DNA of 64,000 bases. It comes from Pararobbsia alpina_A (GTDB lineage Bacteria; Pseudomonadota; Gammaproteobacteria; Burkholderiales; Burkholderiaceae). Below the pieces are notes generated by a model. It had not been told where the DNA came from, ran no database searches, and saw nothing but the letters and a program-made list of their open reading frames with translations. Where the stretch lies: contig NZ_OZ221287.1 in NCBI RefSeq assembly GCF_965118125.1, positions 1 through 64,000 of the forward strand, given 5' to 3'. The translations under genes and the position numbers were made by a program. Below are positions 20,013 to 27,866 of this stretch, in pieces; within the stretch, counting starts at the first letter, position 1; every line of letters starts with the position of its first letter.

Positions 20013-20411
20013 CTACTTCTCCGGCGCGCCCGCCAAAATCCACCCGACCACGGCGTGAATATCCCCATCACTCATCCGCGGATGCGAAGGCATGGGAATC
20101 GCGCCCCACACCCCCGAGCCGCCGTTGCGGACAACCTTCTCGAGATGCGCCTGCGCACCGGGATCGTTCTTATATTTAGCGGCGATATCCCGATACGCTG
20201 GGCCGACGAGCTTGCGATCAGCCTGGTGGCAACTCACGCAAGCGTTGGCTTTATAGATGGCTTGAGCATTCGCGATGTCGGCGGCGGAAAGCACAGCAGC
20301 AGGCGCCGGCGCAGCGCCCGCACTACCGACCACAAACACCGCCACCACTACACCCACCCGCGCAACAGCGGCGACCGCCGAAGCGGTCAAACCGCCTGAT
20401 CTTCTACGCAT
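20013..20411 (-). CDS. Class I c-type cytochrome, c551-like
   Basis: A 132-residue periplasmic cytochrome. A signal peptide (hydrophobic core to about residue 35) precedes one haem motif CVSCH near residue 57, with axial Met in IPMPSHP near 105. The C-terminal helix reads GDIHAVVGWILAG. It is a monohaem soluble electron carrier. I start at the ATG at 20411, which overlaps the dolP stop (TGATG), so translation is probably coupled; a GTG one codon upstream is also possible. It is the last gene of the diaA-dolP-cytochrome series. Confidence 0.9.
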   Translation of the reverse strand: MRRRSGGLTASAVAAVARVGVVVAVFVVGSAGAAPAPAAVLSAADIANAQAIYKANACVSCHQADRKLVGPAYRDIAAKYKNDPGAQAHLEKVVRNGGSGVWGAIPMPSHPRMSDGDIHAVVGWILAGAPEK

Positions 20412-21229
20412 CACTGCGACTTATTCGGATTGCCCGGCTGCACCGGCGACGAATTCATCACAGGCGCGGGCGCTTGCTGATCCAGCGACTGCGACTTGAT
20501 GCCGCTGTCCGGTACCGCGCCCGTCGTCACACCGCTATCCGGTGCCGGAGCCGGCGTCGTCGCAGGCGCAGCCGCACCGCTCGCAGCACTCGGCGAATCC
20601 GGCGACGGCGGTTCGCCCAGCGACAGGCGTTTCGCGTCGTCCGGCGTGATGTACTGGAACACCTTGATGACCTGGACGACACCGGTCACCCGGCTCGCCA
20701 CATCCGCACCGTGCTCACCTTCAGTCGGCGTCACGAGGCCCATCAGGTACACGCGACCACCTTCGGTCACGACCTTGAAGAAGTTCGAGCCGAGATCCTT
20801 CTCGGTGAACAGCGCTGCCTTCACCTTGCTGGTGATATACGCGTCGCTCGAACGAGCCGTGAACGAGCTCGGCGGTCCGACGGTGAGCTCGTTAATAATC
20901 CCCTGCACGTTATCAATCGTGCGAACGATGGCTTCGGCCTTCGTCTTCGATTCCTGAGTGGGCACTTCGCCGGTGAGCAGCACGCGGCGGTTGAACACCG
21001 TCACGTCCATATGCGCATCATCGGGCAGATCGCCAATGAACATCGACTGCGTCTTGGCCTGAATCTCGCGGTCTTCGGTCTGCGCACCCACAGAACGGCG
21101 GTCGGTCGCGACAAGTGCGCCACCGCCGGCGGCACCCGCCACGATCAGCGGGCAGCCCTGGAGCATGGCGCAGAGGCTGGCAGTCAGCGCAGCCGTGCAG
21201 AGCGCTTTGGTCAAGCGTGTTGCGATCAT
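20411..21229 (-). CDS. dolP: BON-domain outer-membrane lipoprotein, DolP (YraP) family
   Basis: A 272-residue lipoprotein. The signal peptide ends in lipobox LQGC with Cys26. Two BON domains follow (about 48-115 and 125-195), containing NRRVLLTGEVPT and GGRVYLMGLVTP, the typical beta-alpha-beta BON phrases. After them is a long Pro/Ala/Ser-rich tail of about 75 residues that E. coli DolP lacks. DolP maintains outer-membrane integrity and binds anionic phospholipid at division sites. The ATG at 21229 has AGGAG upstream; an upstream extension is rejected because it would put the signal peptide in the middle. Synteny with diaA, yraN and rsmI supports the name. Confidence 0.9.
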   Translation of the reverse strand: MIATRLTKALCTAALTASLCAMLQGCPLIVAGAAGGGALVATDRRSVGAQTEDREIQAKTQSMFIGDLPDDAHMDVTVFNRRVLLTGEVPTQESKTKAEAIVRTIDNVQGIINELTVGPPSSFTARSSDAYITSKVKAALFTEKDLGSNFFKVVTEGGRVYLMGLVTPTEGEHGADVASRVTGVVQVIKVFQYITPDDAKRLSLGEPPSPDSPSAASGAAAPATTPAPAPDSGVTTGAVPDSGIKSQSLDQQAPAPVMNSSPVQPGNPNKSQ

Positions 21230-21269
21230 CGGATCGTTCTCCTCGAACGGGAAGCAATCATGCGGAAGG

Positions 21270-21857
21270 TCATTCGTCGCCAAGCAGCATCGCATCGATG
21301 CCGTCGCACAGACAATGCAATGTCAGCAGGTGGACTTCCTGAATCCGCGCGGTCCGGTCTGACGGCACGCAGATATGAATGTCCGTATCGTACAGTTCTT
21401 CATTGATCTTGCCGCCCCCTTTACCCGTCAGGGCGACGACGATCATCTCGCGCTCATGTGCCTCGCGAATCGCGGCGAGCACGTTGGGGGAGTTGCCGGA
21501 CGTTGTGATGGCAAGCAATACGTCGCCCGGCTGACCAAGGCCTCGCACCTGACGCGCGAAGATCTCGTCGAAGTGATAGTCGTTGCCAACGGCGGTCAGG
21601 ATCGAGGTGTCGGTCGTCAACGCGATCGCGCCGAGACTCGGACGCTCACGCTCGAAACGGCCAATCAGTTCGGCGGCGAAATGCTGGGCGTCGGCGGCGG
21701 AGCCGCCATTGCCGCACGCGAGCACTTTGCCGTTGTTCGCGAGCGAGCCGAACATCGCGTCGATCGCCGCGGCGATGGGCACTGCAAGTGTCTGGACAGC
21801 TTCGAGCTTGACGGCCACGCTGTCCTGGAAATGCTGCTGAATTCGTTCAATCGACAT
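21270..21857 (-). CDS. diaA: DiaA-type SIS-domain protein (annotated elsewhere as phosphoheptose isomerase GmhA)
   Basis: A 195-residue SIS-fold protein. CGNGGSAADAQHFA near residue 50 and TTSGNSPNV near 115 are the sugar-phosphate binding loops. The C-terminal RIQEVHLLTLHCLCDGID block and the overall length resemble E. coli DiaA, which binds DnaA and promotes initiation, more than GmhA. The locus order (rsmI, yraN, this gene, dolP) is that of E. coli yraL-yraN-diaA-dolP. The start is the ATG at 21857; an ATG four codons upstream has its AGGA too close. GmhA activity is not excluded. Confidence 0.85.
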   Translation of the reverse strand: MSIERIQQHFQDSVAVKLEAVQTLAVPIAAAIDAMFGSLANNGKVLACGNGGSAADAQHFAAELIGRFERERPSLGAIALTTDTSILTAVGNDYHFDEIFARQVRGLGQPGDVLLAITTSGNSPNVLAAIREAHEREMIVVALTGKGGGKINEELYDTDIHICVPSDRTARIQEVHLLTLHCLCDGIDAMLLGDE

Positions 21858-22042
21858 CGATTTATCCATTTCCGGCGCAGCTCGCAGCGCCGAATCGTCC
21901 GCTTCGTCTTGTCGCGCGCGCTAAGCGCGAGCGACTCTCCGCGCATCAAGCCGCGGTCTACGAATGGACGCGGACCTGTGCAAAAGAAGTTGCGAGTGTA
22001 CCGCACTCGTTGTGGCATTCGATGGCGAGGCGGATGGTTGGT

Positions 22043-22393
22043 TCAATCGATCCCGGCATCGAACGCATCCCTCACCCACGCGATCTCCCCTGCTTCGAAC
22101 GCAACGATATCGAATCGGCACCGCGGCACCTGTGCCCGATATCTGAGCAGTAAGCGTTGCGCCGCGAGGCGCACGCGATGTTGCTTGCGTTCATCAATCG
22201 AAGCAAGCGCACCGCCATAGCGCCGGGTCGCGCGGGCGCGGACTTCGACGAAGACCAGCGTATCGACGTCGTGCATGACGAGGTCCAGCTCGCCGAACTT
22301 GTACCGGACGTTGCGCGCGATGCATCGCATGCCTTGTCCGACGAGGTAGTCGCACGCGGCCTGCTCATACTGAAGTCCGGACTCGATCGACAT
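22043..22393 (-). CDS. yraN: UPF0102 protein YraN, predicted Holliday-junction-resolvase-like nuclease
   Basis: A 116-residue protein with a PD-(D/E)XK-type core. The sequence GLQYEQAACDYLVGQG is followed by NVRYKFGELDLVMHD (acidic residues E and D) and TLVFVEVRARATRRYGGA (the ExK-like motif with Arg in place of Lys). The family is widespread and of unknown exact role. The ATG lies in the sequence CATG at 22391-22394, so it overlaps an ATG of the divergent rsmI frame. It is between diaA and rsmI as in many proteobacteria. Confidence 0.88.
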   Translation of the reverse strand: MSIESGLQYEQAACDYLVGQGMRCIARNVRYKFGELDLVMHDVDTLVFVEVRARATRRYGGALASIDERKQHRVRLAAQRLLLRYRAQVPRCRFDIVAFEAGEIAWVRDAFDAGID

Positions 22394-22469
22394 GGCAACT
22401 CCTCTGGTGTCCAACCCGCATGGCACAATGCGATCGGCCGCGACGCGGCCTTTCTATCAGGACTCCGCC

Positions 22470-23348
22470 GTGCCCGACTTGCTCGATCTCGCCCGCCAGC
22501 AACACTATCCCGAAGCCGCGCTCTATATCGTCGCGACGCCGATCGGCAATCTCGCCGATATCAGCGTGCGCGCACTGCACGTGCTCTCGATCGTCGATCG
22601 CATCGCAGCCGAAGACACGCGCAATACGCAGCAGATGCTCGGCCGCTATGGCATCGACAAGCCGGTGCTCGCGGTCCATGAGCACAACGAGCGCGAAGCG
22701 GCGTCACGCGTGATCGATCATCTGCGATCGGGTGAACGCGTCGCCTATGTCTCGGATGCGGGCACGCCGGGTATCTCCGATCCGGGTGCACGTCTCGTCG
22801 ATGCTGTGCGCGCAGCCGGGCTTCCTGTTGTGCCGATGCCTGGCGCGAGCGCGGTCGTTACCGCGATGTCGGTCGCGGGATCGTGGGCGCAGACGTTCAC
22901 CTTCGTCGGCTTTCTGCCTTCGAAGGCGAGACAACGCGAAGATGCGATTCGGTCGCACGCCGCGTCTTCGCATGCACTCGTGTTCTACGAAGCGCCGCAT
23001 CGTGTTGTCGAAACGGTCCGCGCACTCGGCGAAGGGCTTGGCGGCGAGCGTCGCCTGTTGATCGCACGAGAGTTGACCAAGTTACATGAGCAACTTCATC
23101 AGTGCACCCTGGCCGAAGGACCAGTGTTTCTGGAGTCGGATCCGAATCGGCAGCGCGGAGAGTTTGTGCTCGTCGTTGAAGGACGGCCGGCGGAAGAGTC
23201 GTCTGATGCGAACGCGCACGATGCGTTGCTGATGACGTTGCTTGAATCGCTGCCTGTTAAGGCGGCAGTCAAACTCGCGGTCACGTTGACGGGGGCGTCG
23301 CGCAACGATCTGTACTCGCGCGCGCTTGAGCTCAAACAGCACAAATAA
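22470..23348 (+). CDS. rsmI: 16S rRNA (cytidine-2'-O)-methyltransferase RsmI
   Basis: A 292-residue SAM-dependent methyltransferase of the tetrapyrrole-methylase fold that modifies C1402 of 16S rRNA. YIVATPIGNLADISVRALH, AAEDTRNT, YVSDAGTPGISDPG, VPMPGASAVVTA and FYEAPHR are diagnostic. Two starts are possible. The GTG at 22470 has AGGA 8 bases upstream and gives the usual length. The ATG at 22392 would add 26 unconserved residues and coincide with the divergent yraN start. I prefer the GTG. A hairpin terminator follows the stop. Confidence 0.92.
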   Translation: MPDLLDLARQQHYPEAALYIVATPIGNLADISVRALHVLSIVDRIAAEDTRNTQQMLGRYGIDKPVLAVHEHNEREAASRVIDHLRSGERVAYVSDAGTPGISDPGARLVDAVRAAGLPVVPMPGASAVVTAMSVAGSWAQTFTFVGFLPSKARQREDAIRSHAASSHALVFYEAPHRVVETVRALGEGLGGERRLLIARELTKLHEQLHQCTLAEGPVFLESDPNRQRGEFVLVVEGRPAEESSDANAHDALLMTLLESLPVKAAVKLAVTLTGASRNDLYSRALELKQHK

Positions 23349-23350
23349 CA

Positions 23351-23370
23351 AAGGCTCCCGAGGGAGCCTT
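23351..23370 (+). terminator. Terminator after rsmI
   Basis: Perfect 9-bp arms AAGGCTCCC/GGGAGCCTT directly after the stop codon, with a two-base centre (in practice a 7-bp stem and larger loop), followed by CGTCTT. The T-tract is short. Confidence 0.65.
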
Positions 23371-23451
23371 CGTCTTAAGCGCAACGTTGCATCGAAGCGG
23401 GGAAGTCAGCGCGCCATCTAGCCGCGCGTCCTCGATGCCAAAATCACGCCT

Positions 23452-23470
23452 TCGCGGTTACAAACCGCGA
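23452..23470 (-). terminator. Terminator downstream of rlpA
   Basis: Perfect 8-bp stem TCGCGGTT/AACCGCGA with a 3-nt loop, 14 bp past the rlpA stop on the minus strand. ATTTT follows about ten bases later. Confidence 0.6.
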
Positions 23471-23484
23471 TAACTGTTACCAAG

Positions 23485-24138
23485 TTACTGCGCCGAAGCG
23501 AGCGACTCAGCGTTGGTCTGCATGGCCGTCAGAGCCTCGGCCTTCGACAGGCCTTGAATCTTCACATTCGACGTACCTGCGTGCTGCATGCCGAGGGCGT
23601 GCGCAGCGGCGCGCGACAGATCGATGATCCGGCCGCGATGGAACGGGCCGCGGTCATTGATCTTCACGACGACCGACTTGCCGTTTTCGGAGTTCGTCAC
23701 ACGAACATACGACGACAGCGGCAGCGTACGGTGCGCGGCGGTGAACGTGTTCATGTCGAAGCGTTCGCCGTTGGCGGTCTTGCGGCCGTTGAAGTGACCG
23801 CCGTACCACGAAGCGCGGCCGTTCTGGCTGAACTTCGAAACGTCGGGGATCGAGGCGGTCAGGGCCTTGCCGTCGAGCTTGCTCGACGAATCGGCGTTCG
23901 CGGACAGCGCGTCGGCGCTCGAGGCGAAAGCCACCGGAGCGTCGGCATGGTTGGTCGCGAGAGCCGCGCCCGCGCCATGCGTGGTGTCGGACGTGGTCGC
24001 GCCATCAGGCGGCGTTGCGCAAGCGGCCAGGGCAAAGGTACCGGCCAGAACAAGCACGCGAGTGCGCATCTTGCGGCCAACGCGCAGGAACGGCGTGGCC
24101 AGACGCACCTTTCGGCGATGCGTGAGTTGAAGCTTCAT
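23485..24138 (-). CDS. rlpA: RlpA-family septal ring lytic transglycosylase-like lipoprotein
   Basis: A 217-residue lipoprotein. After a basic N-region comes a signal peptide with lipobox LAAC (Cys40, or Cys17 if translation starts at the internal ATG at 24069, which gives a textbook lipoprotein signal). The double-psi beta-barrel domain spans about residues 105-200: GRASWYGGHFNGRKTANGE, AAHRTLPLSSYVRVTN, INDRGPFHRGRIIDLS. The catalytic-type Glu and Asp of RlpA (in NGE and NDRGP) are present. There is no C-terminal SPOR domain, unlike E. coli RlpA, so septal targeting is uncertain. A long structured leader precedes it. Confidence 0.9.
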   Translation of the reverse strand: MKLQLTHRRKVRLATPFLRVGRKMRTRVLVLAGTFALAACATPPDGATTSDTTHGAGAALATNHADAPVAFASSADALSANADSSSKLDGKALTASIPDVSKFSQNGRASWYGGHFNGRKTANGERFDMNTFTAAHRTLPLSSYVRVTNSENGKSVVVKINDRGPFHRGRIIDLSRAAAHALGMQHAGTSNVKIQGLSKAEALTAMQTNAESLASAQ

Positions 24139-24682
24139 AACGTGTCAATCAACGTAGGCGAGCATCGCCACCGGGGTCGACCGGTACGAAAGCTCAAGGC
24201 ATACGAAAGCAGTAACCCCTGGCCCGGCTTGCGCCGTGCTTCTCGGGTGCCCAATGGCAGTTACCGACAGTCGCTGTCGACGGCCTTCCGGCCGAATTTG
24301 CCTAATTCAAATTCACGTCTGACGGCCACTTCCCCCAGTGGCAAGGCCAGACACCCATACGTTGTCGCCCCGGAACGCTGCAGAACTACAAAGCAGCTGA
24401 AACACACGGACTTCGTGACCCCGGTCAGTGGAGGGGCCGTCGAAGATGCGACAACTTTTAGGCTCCGCCCGGTGTTCGTTTGGTGAACTTGCGGCAAAAG
24501 GCCGCCCGGACGAAACGTGTTGCATCGCTTGCGATGCTTGGTATTGCTCAGTCCGCCAAATCTTGAGTTCGGCGTGACCCGCAACGGTTGAAAAGCGAAA
24601 GCTTTTGAAAGCAAGTCCCGGACACGCAATCGTTACCGATCGATGGGGGACAAGCCCGTCTGCCTAAATATTGTGCAGAACA
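24139..24682 (-). ncRNA. Highly structured untranslated leader or ncRNA upstream of rlpA
   Basis: About 540 bp with no credible gene but dense perfect stems. These are 24265-24279 (CGACAG/CTGTCG), 24281-24294 (CGGCC/GGCCG), 24295-24313 (AATTTG/CAAATT), and 24317-24352 (GTCTG plus GCCACT, closed by AGTGGC and CAGAC). Further stems are 24377-24397 (GCTGC/GCAGC), 24405-24417 (CACG/CGTG), 24474-24488, 24491-24505 (GCGGC/GCCGC), 24522-24537 (GCATCGC/GCGATGC), 24554-24574 and 24591-24606 (AAAAGC/GCTTTT). A long-range 8-bp match, 24361-24368 with 24448-24455, encloses several of them. A minus-strand TATAAT box sits at the upstream end. Whether it is a regulatory leader of rlpA or a separate RNA is open. 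It does not match tmRNA, RNase P, 6S or SRP RNA signatures I know. Confidence 0.55.
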
Positions 24683-24688
24683 GGCGCC

Positions 24689-24694
24689 ATTATA
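24689..24694 (-). promoter_or_regulatory. TATAAT -10 box of the rlpA leader
   Basis: A perfect TATAAT on the minus strand predicts a transcript start near 24682, running toward rlpA. The spacer is an imperfect palindrome (CCCACTTTTCAAAGTTGGG, 24696-24714), and no TTGACA-like -35 is present. This suggests a regulated promoter with an operator overlapping the -35 region (inference). Confidence 0.6.
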
Positions 24695-24744
24695 CCCAAC
24701 TTTGAAAAGTGGGTTGCGCTGCGCAAAATTTCACGGCGTAACCG

Positions 24745-25965
24745 TCAATGCACAGCAGACGCCAAAAAAGTCGAGCACATCGCCGATTCGCCACGCTCGA
24801 ACATCTCGTTCAAGACGCGGATCGGATCGTACGTTTCGTTTAAAACATGCAGCGTGTGCTCGCCTAGGACAATGCAACTTGCAAGCCTGCCGGCTCGCAG
24901 CGAGAAGCCGATCGCCATCACGATCCGGCAACCATCGAGGAAGGCCACGCCACGTCGGCCGTTCAGGGCGAAGGGTTCGACGGTGCCGCCGGCCGATGTC
25001 CATTTGACCCACGCGTTGACCACGGCGTGAGCGGACGCCCGCTTGGTAGCGATTTCAAACGGCCCTGTCTTTTCAGTAAGCGCCTCAACCAAGTCGGCAT
25101 TGGCACGTTTTTGCTCCAACGGCGGGAGCAAGGTGAGCGATGCGGAGTTGGAGATGAGGCGATCGTTCGCGGCTTCTTTGCCTTCGTCGACCGTAACTGG
25201 CATACCAGTCGTGTCGCCGACGACGCAGAGTTCGTCGAGCATCATCCCGATCAGGGAAACCTTGTCCTGATTGGCGATCGCGTCGACGAGGCGGTCGATG
25301 AAGTGCCGAGCCGGCTGCACTTCAGACGTTCGACGCGACTGCTCGCGGATGCGTCGTTTTGCGCGGTGCACAAGTTGTCGGCACGCGGCTTCTTGCTTCG
25401 ACAGCACCTGCGCGATCTCGTCGTAGCCGCAGTCGAAGGCCTCATATAAGAGCAACGCGGCGCGTTCTTCGGGCGAGAGGCGCTCGTACATCAACATCAG
25501 TCCGTACGTCAGATCGGATGCGCGCTCGATGATCGATTCGGATGACGGTGCCCATTCGTCGAGCCACGGTTCGGGGATGAACGGCGCGGCTTGCTGCTCG
25601 CGTTCTCGCTGGAGGACGCGGAGGCGGTCGATCGCCAGTCGGGTCGCGACGGTTGTGAGCCACGCGGCGGGGGTGCGGAGGTCGTCGTGGGTGCCGGCGT
25701 TCCAGCGCAGCCAGGTCTCCTGGACGATGTCTTCGGCTTCGGCGCGACTACCCAGCATCCGGTAGGCGAGCGAGAGTAGCCGTCGGCGGGAAGCTTCGAA
25801 GGCGGTGGTTGGGTCGCTCGCGGTCTTTTCGGCGTGGGGCTCGTTCAGCCATTCACCGCTTGGTTGCTCGTCGTTGCGGGGTTCGACCGTGAAGCGTCCG
25901 TCGCCCGACGGTTCGTCGGTCGATCGCGTGTCGATGCTGCCTTCGTCGATGGGTCGTTCACTCAT
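24745..25965 (-). CDS. ECF sigma factor, SigJ/ECF41 type with C-terminal SnoaL-like domain
   Basis: A 406-residue protein, longer than ordinary ECF sigma factors. After about 50 acidic, low-complexity residues comes sigma region 2 (LLSLAYRMLGSRAEAEDIVQETWLRW, about 63-89) with TVATRLAIDRLR. Region 4 follows (LSPEERAALLLYEAFDCGYDEIAQVLSKQEAACRQLVHRAKRRI, about 170-215). A C-terminal SnoaL-like domain of about 170 residues, carried in cis, is typical of SigJ/ECF41 and modulates activity instead of a separate anti-sigma factor. The ATG at 25965 has GGAGA upstream. The target promoters are unknown. Confidence 0.88.
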   Translation of the reverse strand: MSERPIDEGSIDTRSTDEPSGDGRFTVEPRNDEQPSGEWLNEPHAEKTASDPTTAFEASRRRLLSLAYRMLGSRAEAEDIVQETWLRWNAGTHDDLRTPAAWLTTVATRLAIDRLRVLQREREQQAAPFIPEPWLDEWAPSSESIIERASDLTYGLMLMYERLSPEERAALLLYEAFDCGYDEIAQVLSKQEAACRQLVHRAKRRIREQSRRTSEVQPARHFIDRLVDAIANQDKVSLIGMMLDELCVVGDTTGMPVTVDEGKEAANDRLISNSASLTLLPPLEQKRANADLVEALTEKTGPFEIATKRASAHAVVNAWVKWTSAGGTVEPFALNGRRGVAFLDGCRIVMAIGFSLRAGRLASCIVLGEHTLHVLNETYDPIRVLNEMFERGESAMCSTFLASAVH

Positions 25966-26212
25966 TCGGTTGTCTCCGTGTTCCGCGCGCGGGCGTCGAG
26001 CCCTCTCATCGTTGACGACTGGCGGAGGCGGTTTGTGACAGACGAGTGCATTGTGCGCCTGCTTGGCTCGAGTGCAATAAAACACGGGCCGCGGGCTGTC
26101 ACACCCCTTCGTTCCCGAGCGTCAAAAGGGCATGAGTGCAGAAACCCGCCGATTGTTTCTTCGGCCGGCATGCACGCGTATTCCGCACACACTGGAACGG
26201 AGCCCTTTCTCC

Positions 26213-26839
26213 ATGCGTCACCCTTACGACATCGCTTACGAACGTCCGATCAATCTCGGCCTGATTCCCACGGTCATTGAGACTTCCGGTCGCGGCGAGC
26301 GGGCTTATGACATTTACTCGCGTCTGCTTCGTGAACGGATCGTGTTTCTGGTCGGGCCGGTTACCGAGCAGAGCGCCAATATCATCGTCGCGCAGTTGCT
26401 GTTTCTCGAGTCGGAGAACCCGGAGAAGGATATTTACTTCTATATCAACTCTCCCGGCGGATCGGTCTACGACGGGATGGCGGTGTTCGACACGATGCAG
26501 TTCATCAAGCCCGACGTTTCGACGCTTTGCACGGGATTCGCGGCGAGTATGGGGAGTTTCCTTTTGGCTGCGGGCGCGAAAGGAAAGCGGTTTGCGTTGC
26601 CCAATGCGCGGATCATGATTCACCAGCCGTCGGGTGGCTCGCAGGGGAAGGCGTCGGATGTCGAGATTCAGGCGCGCGAGTTGTTGTTTCAGCGTGGGCG
26701 GCTCAATAGCATCCTCGCCGAGCGCACAGGGCAGTCGCTTGAGCAAATCGCCATCGACTCGGATCGCGACAACTTTATGTCGTCTGAAGATGCGCGGGCG
26801 TATGGCTTGATTGACGAAGTGCTCGTTCAGCGGCCCTAA
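26213..26839 (+). CDS. ATP-dependent Clp protease proteolytic subunit paralogue
   Basis: A 208-residue ClpP-fold serine protease with the complete triad Ser112 (GFAASMGSFLL), His137 (IMIHQPSGG) and Asp186, spaced as in E. coli ClpP. The ATG at 26213 has GGAG upstream. No tig or clpX adjoins it, so this is a stand-alone second ClpP rather than the housekeeping tig-clpP-clpX locus. It would form a tetradecameric barrel, alone or mixed with ClpP1, and need an AAA+ partner encoded elsewhere. Confidence 0.9.
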   Translation: MRHPYDIAYERPINLGLIPTVIETSGRGERAYDIYSRLLRERIVFLVGPVTEQSANIIVAQLLFLESENPEKDIYFYINSPGGSVYDGMAVFDTMQFIKPDVSTLCTGFAASMGSFLLAAGAKGKRFALPNARIMIHQPSGGSQGKASDVEIQARELLFQRGRLNSILAERTGQSLEQIAIDSDRDNFMSSEDARAYGLIDEVLVQRP

Positions 26840-27458
26840 CTGCGAGCAAATCGGTGCCGCTTCAAGTTGACGCGGAATCGTCGGTCGAACCCGACCACCT
26901 ATGTGCCGCGACCGCATTCAGCATTTTTAAATTTGACTCAAGTCCACGTGACCTTAACTTTGACACTCGTCCTTCCTTCGGCGCTTGCCTGGACTTTCAC
27001 GGCGACCATTCTGATCGTCGCAATGACCTTGGTTGTCACCGCAGCCACAGCCTTTTGCATCTGCTTGGCTTCAGTCGCGTTTGCGGTCGCCGTGATAGCG
27101 ATGGCGCTAATGCCCGCGCTGCTATAGCCGGTAACAAAATAGCGAATAGCTGGTGCCGCCCATTGCATCGTTCGACTGCACGCCGACTCGTTTAAGTGCC
27201 GGAAATGCCTAGCGACCCTTGTTAGTGCTACATCACAGTGCCAACTGACATACGTACGCGCAAGCAACCCTTCCTCACCTGCAGCCCATCCTGCGTTCGA
27301 GTATCGGCCAACCCAGCGAACTGCTTCATCCAATTAAAGGGCGTTCCGCTTTTAACCTTCGCAGGACATAGATTGGCTTAAATCTTTCATCTCAAAATTC
27401 GCGTATTATCGGCCGCGATAGATCGGCCACAACGAGTGATTCGTGCGAGCGATTACAG
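26840..27458. other. Gene-free stretch before the MazG/helicase module
   Basis: 619 bp without a supportable gene. A minus-strand frame (26938-27333) ends in a beta-rich sequence (SVKVKVTWT) but lacks a plausible start, ribosome-binding site and family resemblance. Base composition is lower in GC than the clpP side, consistent with the edge of an inserted segment. Confidence 0.4.
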
Positions 27459-27845
27459 ATGATGCGACGAGAAAAGGAAGAGACCGGTACGTGCGGTGAA
27501 TTAGACGAATTGCGAAAACTAGTTCACTCGTTCGTCAATGAGCGCGACTGGGGAAAATTTCATACGCCGAAGAATTTGGCTACTGCGTTGAGCGTCGAGG
27601 CCAGCGAACTTCTGGAACCTTTCCAGTGGCTCGAAACTGGAGCCGCCGGCGAGCTCGGCGCTTTGAAGCTGACGGCCGTCAGACACGAGATGGCGGACGT
27701 CCTTATCTATCTGATTTGCCTGGCAGACAAGCTCGAAGTCGATTTGATTCAGGCGGCAACGGAAAAAATCGCAATCAACAAAGCGAAATATCCCGTCGAG
27801 AAAGTACGAGGCAGCGCGCAAAAGTATTCCGACTACAAAGAGTGA
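27459..27845 (+). CDS. MazG-like nucleotide pyrophosphohydrolase
   Basis: A 128-residue all-alpha NTP pyrophosphatase. LATALSVEASELLEPFQW (about 42-59) carries the first pair of metal-binding glutamates. RHEMADVLIYLICLADKLEVDL (about 80-101) carries the E..D pair. NKAKYPVEKVRGSAQKYSDY is the C-terminal family block. It hydrolyses nucleoside triphosphates to monophosphates plus pyrophosphate. It is followed 21 bp later by a nuclease-helicase gene, so the two form a unit. A role in nucleotide-based phage defence is inferred from that pairing. ATG ATG at 27459 or 27462 are both possible starts. Confidence 0.88.
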   Translation: MMRREKEETGTCGELDELRKLVHSFVNERDWGKFHTPKNLATALSVEASELLEPFQWLETGAAGELGALKLTAVRHEMADVLIYLICLADKLEVDLIQAATEKIAINKAKYPVEKVRGSAQKYSDYKE

Positions 27846-27866
27846 AAAAACTACGGGGCGCAAGAA

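Noticed and set aside
24261..24629. A 122-codon minus-strand protein gene in the rlpA leader
   Set aside because: TTG start, no ribosome-binding site, no codon bias, and the sequence is dominated by hairpins better explained as structured RNA.
26938..27333. Minus-strand 131-codon gene before the MazG module
   Set aside because: No ribosome-binding site, unclear start, no family resemblance, and weak codon bias.
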